64,000 bases of DNA from Tethya wilhelma (taxonomy: Eukaryota > Porifera > Demospongiae > Tethyida > Tethyidae): NCBI GenBank assembly GCA_964030475.1, contig CAXIPT010000001.1, positions 7,220,179-7,284,178 of the forward strand, read 5' to 3'. Of the stretch, positions 59,720 to 64,000 are shown piece by piece. Position 1 is the stretch's first letter. Each line of letters starts with the position of its first letter. The notes beneath the pieces are model-generated. The model saw only the letters and a program-made list of their open reading frames with translations. It did not search any database and was not told where the DNA came from. A program made the translations under genes and the position numbers.

Positions 59720-62284
59720 TTATGGTGGTAGAATGCCGTTTGCCTCAAGTATCCTCAGGTAAGACCTGGATGCTTCACGTAGGAAGATATTGCAGGCATT
59801 TTGAAACCTCTGGGCAAGCTGAAGAGCTTCCAAGTTAACTCTTGGGTCAGTACCCACCATGTGACCTACAGGACATGGTTAATAATAAGTGTTTGTGTGT
59901 GTGTGCGTGTATATGCGTACATTTGCACATGTGTGTGTGCATATGCATGCAGGTATACCTTGTGAAGTAGCTTGATCCATAAAGAAAGGTTTTGTTGCAT
60001 TCAACAATATTCCAATTTCATTACGCTCAAGACTGTTAGGCTCAAACTATGCCAAAATAGTATACAGAATAATTTGCTATTTGAGTCTGTGTTTTACTAT
60101 GATTGTGTGTTTTGTGTGTATGTGTGTGTGGGGGGTATGTTCTTACTTGCGGTGGTATTCGATCTGTCATGTAGTAGGCTACTCTGTTAAGTGAGGAAAT
60201 TGAAATCCTCAAAACACCTGTATTAATTTTTTTAGAATAATTATGTCAGGGTTTTTTTTCATACATGCAGTACATAATAATATGTATAAAATCAAATAAA
60301 AGCAAATATGCAATGCCTACAAGGATTATAAGCAAATCACATTATTTTAATGTATATAATATTAATTTATAAGCCCACCTCCTCCGTAAATCATTCCATT
60401 TGGTGCATTGCTATCAAACCTCATTGTACCATTGTAGCCAGTGTCGAAGATGAAGTAACGTATGTTGTCAAATGTCCTCAGGGTGTTTCCGTCTGCCACA
60501 ATAGTAGCAACATTGTTGCGATACTCCACAAAAGCTTCTCTTGGAACGTTAACTTTGTTACCAGATTGCGGCAGGGTGTATATTTTGTTCTGAAATTAAA
60601 GGGAGAGAGAGACCATTTCTGAACTGTTTATTATAATTTTTTAGTATATGCATGAAAGTTGAGCAGATGGTAGTTTTCACAGGTTTATCTGATCACAATA
60701 TTCATCTGTAAAGTTATATCAGCCTTAAAGGAACTGTATCACTATTATACTAAAGCGGTGTTTTGTTACCAAAAACAAAATTTATCACGTTTTTTTTTTT
60801 TTTTCGTAAAACACCGCTTATATAATGACACAGTTCCTTTACGCTATAGTACATGCATAATTATGGTATAAATTTTCATGCCTTGACTGTAAGAAAAACA
60901 CCTACTTTTGATATTGTGTTTGAATCAGGCAATTCTTGACATCTGATTGTCGATGAAGAGGTGTCCATCCCTCCAATGGTGTGACTGCTGGTTTGCTGTT
61001 CCCTTTTGAAACGGGAAGCAGAATTGGCCGAGCTTCGTGACTCGACGCAGAGAATGTCCATTTGAAATCCCGAATAGCGATTCCTTGTATTTGTACGAAA
61101 TTCAATTTTCAGAGGCATTGAAGTCACGTTGTTAAAACTGCTCTGAGAGCCGCACTGAAAGGTGGTTGACACCCCTGTATCGATCTGCAAGTAATCTAAA
61201 CAACCTTCAGTTGGGTCCTCATTTTCCAGCACAAAGTTACCGTCCACCCAGCTATAGTATGTGAGGTAACCTGGTGGACACTCTACCTTATATCTGCACA
61301 GTTGGTTGTTCGTGTAAGAAGTTCCACTGAGTTTACCCGGTGAGAAGATTTTCGCCTCCAGTGATGATTGTTTCTGAATAAATTGGATTGGTTGGTTGGT
61401 AAGTGGTATTTCTGTCGCTTGGCACGAGTTTGGGCGATAAGGTTCTCTAATCACTTCAGTGTTGTAGCATACTCTAGTGCTGGATAGTAAAAATTATGAC
61501 AGTATACATGTCAGTATAATTAGCGCATGTGAGTAGTATGACGTAATATCATGCAGTGGGGCTGTTTTTGGAAGATGTCTGCTTCATGCAGCTAACTCAA
61601 TACACTCGTTTTTTGATAGTTTTCCCTGACTATTGGGACCACAGCGGCATCATGTAAGGATCTAGGAACGCATATTTTATTGACATTACATCATAGTAAT
61701 TGTATGACGTTAGTAGAAGAGGAGCTAGCCGGGATTGAAGTGGTTCGTAACAGTTTGTTCTTTAAAAATGCATGGGAGCTAATTTTTGCGTTTTTGGAGC
61801 CATCCGCAAAAATATCCAGTCCCGCGGGCCAGACGTCCAAACGTTAGTACCCACAAAAATTTGTGTATACCGTATAGTGAGTAAATTTGTCAGGCTTAAA
61901 TTTGGCAAATTTCAATTTTAGTGTGTGATTGGCGATTTTAAACTTAGCAAATTAATTCCGCACGTTGCATTGTTTATACGTGTGCGTGTGCCTAAAAAAA
62001 CTGTTTGCCGATTTTTAATTTAGCAATTTGAAAAATAATTTGCCAATTCACCAACTTTTCCCACTATATACGGTATATCAAATCTAGTTTAATTATAATT
62101 ATGAGTGATCTTTTTTTGTGAACCGTTACTTTGTTGGTTGTAAGGAAAATAGTCGTACTCCGCTACACGGTATGTGTGCGCTGGTGTCAACACACGCAGA
62201 GGCTCCATTGCCTACACCTCTCCAATCTTGGGCCAAGCTCAAGATGCCGATAGTCAGAAGTAGTCTCCACAGTTTTCTATCCAT
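59720..62284 (-). CDS. Secreted CUB-domain protein with novel C-terminal region
   Basis: Six minus-strand exons with agreeing phases: 62284-62130, 61479-60906, 60589-60379, 60217-60147, 60046-59959 and 59865-59720 (414 aa). Exon 1 is a signal peptide (MDRKLWRLLLTIGILSLAQD). Exon 2 holds a CUB domain: CRYKVECPPGYLTYYSWVDGNF, CLDYLQIDTGV, FQCGSQS, PLKIEFRTNTRNRYSGFQMDILC, with four cysteines in CUB order and the RYSGF motif. The rest (IYTLPQSGNKVNVPREAFVEYR, TFDNIRYFIFDTGYNGTMRFD, ISISSLNRVAYYMTDRIPP, NLEALQLAQRFQNACNIFLR) is not a family I recognise. No membrane helix follows, so the protein is probably extracellular. An alternative reading of exon 1 uses an upstream start; the ATG at 62284 is preferred since the signal peptide begins there. 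Confidence 0.85.
60729..60841. mobile_element. 113 bp palindromic MITE in CUB gene intron 2
   Basis: AAAGGAACTGTATCACTATT and AAGCGGTGTTTTG at left are mirrored by CAAAACACCGCTT-type and AATGACACAGTTCCTTT at right, around a poly(T) centre (TAAAACACCGCTTATATAAT). No coding capacity. Confidence 0.85.
61870..62073. mobile_element. MITE related to the CCGTATAG family in CUB gene intron 1
   Basis: A 204 bp element between TA dinucleotides. Left end CCGTATAGTGAGTAAATTTG, right end CCCACTATATACGG. Interior words AATTTGGCAAATTT and AATTTAGCAATTTG recall the GGCAGATT motifs of the CCGTATAGCAC elements. It lies between exons 1 and 2 of the CUB gene. Confidence 0.8.
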
Positions 62285-62540
62285 TTTGTCTAGTGCCCGA
62301 ATATTCAATGATTTTCCTTGAACTAGAACCTTTATTTGCACAACTGCAAAGAGACTGACTCAGTGTTCGTTCACTCCTGGGTCCCATGATTATATACTAG
62401 CTTGCGCCCTAGATATGACGTAGTCTCGATCCCAGGCCCCTCCTCCTTTTAGCTTTTTTCGCAAAAGAGCATAGCATACCACAATGACATTATCTTCATG
62501 ATAGGAGGGAGCCTGGGAATGAGGCTAGATATGACGTACG
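62100..62540. repeat. Segmental duplicate of 57650-58090
   Basis: Same sequence order as the copy 4.4 kb away, about 95 percent alike by eye, and includes the functional exon 1 of the CUB gene. Duplication extends into the CAATTGATAA repeats at both places. Confidence 0.85.
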
Positions 62541-62559
62541 TCATGAATACAGTCGAATG

Positions 62560-63420
62560 AATACGTGACTCTTAACATCTGTTTTATGGTCAGAATATAT
62601 ATAGTCAGATGTTTGAGTCAAGCTACTTCTGACAAACAATCCTATTCAATTGATGAAACACTATACAATTGATAATCATGGATTGTGCAAACTATAGACC
62701 ATAAAGCAGATGTTTTGAGTCAAGCTAGTTCTGACAAACACAATTGATAAATATTCTATACAATTGATAATCTTGATTGAGGAAACTAGCTTCCACATTG
62801 CAGCTGTTTGTTCATGATGTATTGCAAGAAGACCACAGAAGGAAAAACCTAGCTGGATATACAATGATATATGGTCAGAATTGGGTCTATAGTTTGTACA
62901 ATCATGTTTATCAATTGTATAGAATATTCATCAAGTTGTACAATTGATAATCATGATTGTGCAAACTCTATTATATATAGACATATGATTCTGACCATAT
63001 CTAGAATAGCTATTGTTATATCCAGCTAGGTTTTTTCTTCGGCGGTCTTCTTACAATACATCAAGCAGCTGCAATGTGGAAGCTAACTTCCTCAATCAAG
63101 ATTATCAATTGTATAGTATATTCATCAATTTTGTCCCAGAACTAGCTTGACTCTTAACGGCATTTGCTTTATGGTCTATATAGCTTGACAATGTATCAAT
63201 TGTATACTTAATAGTGTCAATTGTATGCAAACTATACTACTAATCAATTGTTATGCAAACTATATTACTAATCAATTGTTATGCAAACTATATTACTATA
63301 CAATAATTGGTTGTTTGTCAGAACTATAGCTTGACTCTATTATAACATCTGCATGCTTAATTATGTCAGTTATATATAATGGTCTATAGTTTGCACAATG
63401 TTATGGGCAAGCTATACTTC
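62560..63420. repeat. Roughly 0.85 kb palindromic repeat centred near 62930
   Basis: Left arm words in order (TGAGTCAAGCTA, CTATACAATTGATAATCTTGA, CTTCCACATTGCAGCTG, TATTGCAAGAAGACC, AAACCTAGCTGGATAT) reappear in reverse complement and reverse order on the right (ATATCCAGCTAGGTTT, GGTCTTCTTACAATA, CAGCTGCAATGTGGAAG, TCAAGATTATCAATTG, TAGCTTGACTC). A large foldback element or inverted duplication. Non-coding. Confidence 0.8.
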
Positions 63421-64000
63421 ATGCAATAAACAAACAACAGCGAAAACAACAACAACAACTACTACAAAAAAAACATTAAAAATCACTTTAATAACACTAT
63501 CTAAGCAGTCTTGACATATGTACAATTCCCACTTGCTAATTGTGTACCAAATTCAAAAAGGAAATGTTAAAAGTGTGCATAATGATTTTTGTTCTTTGGA
63601 TCTAAACAACAGCTAGTATTTTCATTCCATGCAAACTCTCCATCTTTAATAATTCTAATACGTACAAGCCTATAGAAACTGATCTTATTTTTTTCTAATT
63701 TGCTATCCTTTCACGCGCAAAGAAGACTCCACTACAGGTGTAAATAAAAACAAAATTAATACCACTCCCATTCTCGAGCTCATGTTTAGATTATATTCCC
63801 AGCATGCAAGCTAATGTTTAATAAATAATTCTGATCTAAAATGTTATAGGTATCAATGCTATCGAAGCCATATAGGCAGAACGAAAGTCCATGGCGGTCT
63901 GGCTACGCGAGATTATCGCTGTCCTTGCTACGGCTCTTATAGACATCCTGACAAAAATCATTTGGGTATACAGTTTATTATAGTCTTATTGTCCTATTTC
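63421..64000. other. No gene recognised
   Basis: AT-rich sequence with poly(A)/CAACAA tracts. The word GTCTGGCTACGCGAGA at 63896-63912 is the reverse complement of TCTCGCGTAGCCAGAC at 35611-35626 and probably marks the end of another repeat family truncated by the window edge. Confidence 0.5.

Overview
The window looks like nuclear DNA of a marine demosponge. It most resembles Amphimedon queenslandica; this is inference from gene content and style, since no database was searched. The DNA is AT-rich with short GT-AG introns and dense (TG)n, (CA)n and (CT)n microsatellites. It carries many small terminal-inverted-repeat elements. The genes are animal-type: a ciliary IFT140, TRIM-NHL proteins, peroxisomal DECR2, METTL23, a Death-domain/NACHT/LRR receptor, a CUB protein, and beta-helix multi-pass membrane proteins. 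Two single N bases (29918 and 57041) mark assembly joins, and both sit inside suspicious rearrangements.

Layout. 0-6 kb: the last exon of a seven-transmembrane receptor (minus strand), then a five-exon METTL23. 6-12.7 kb: two intronless TRIM-NHL paralogues on the plus strand with an eight-exon DECR2 ending in the peroxisomal signal SKL between them on the minus strand. 12.9-25 kb: relics of IFT140 exons, a truncated beta-helix protein, two dCMP-deaminase-like genes that have lost their catalytic glutamate and both zinc cysteines, one intact IFT140 exon on the wrong strand, and a larger beta-helix membrane gene split by a 1.6 kb inverted-repeat array. 25.3-35.4 kb: IFT140 (29 exons if the displaced exon is counted, 1485 codons), with a canonical RFX X-box 134 bp before its ATG. 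An antisense block (membrane-protein C-terminus, N, DED-like domain) occupies the intron where the displaced exon belongs.

35.8-53.9 kb: one long NLR gene. Its first Death domain is split between an exon at 35.8 kb and one at 43.0 kb; a second Death exon follows, then a 5.5 kb exon with NACHT and six copies of a roughly 165-residue LRR super-unit. The Death-domain exons have been tandemly duplicated (43.0-44.5 kb and 44.6-47.7 kb). A large palindrome lies at the junction and a 1.5 kb foldback element is inserted in the second copy. 54-57 kb: a decayed copy of the 3' part of IFT140. 57-64 kb: foldback elements, a duplicated signal-peptide exon, and a six-exon secreted CUB gene on the minus strand.

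There is no operon-style logic. The common theme is innate-immune-type receptors (TRIM, Death/DED, NACHT-LRR, beta-helix surface proteins) beside conserved housekeeping and ciliary genes, in a region repeatedly rearranged by duplication, inversion and short elements. Filled/empty site pairs between duplicated copies give direct evidence for two element insertions.
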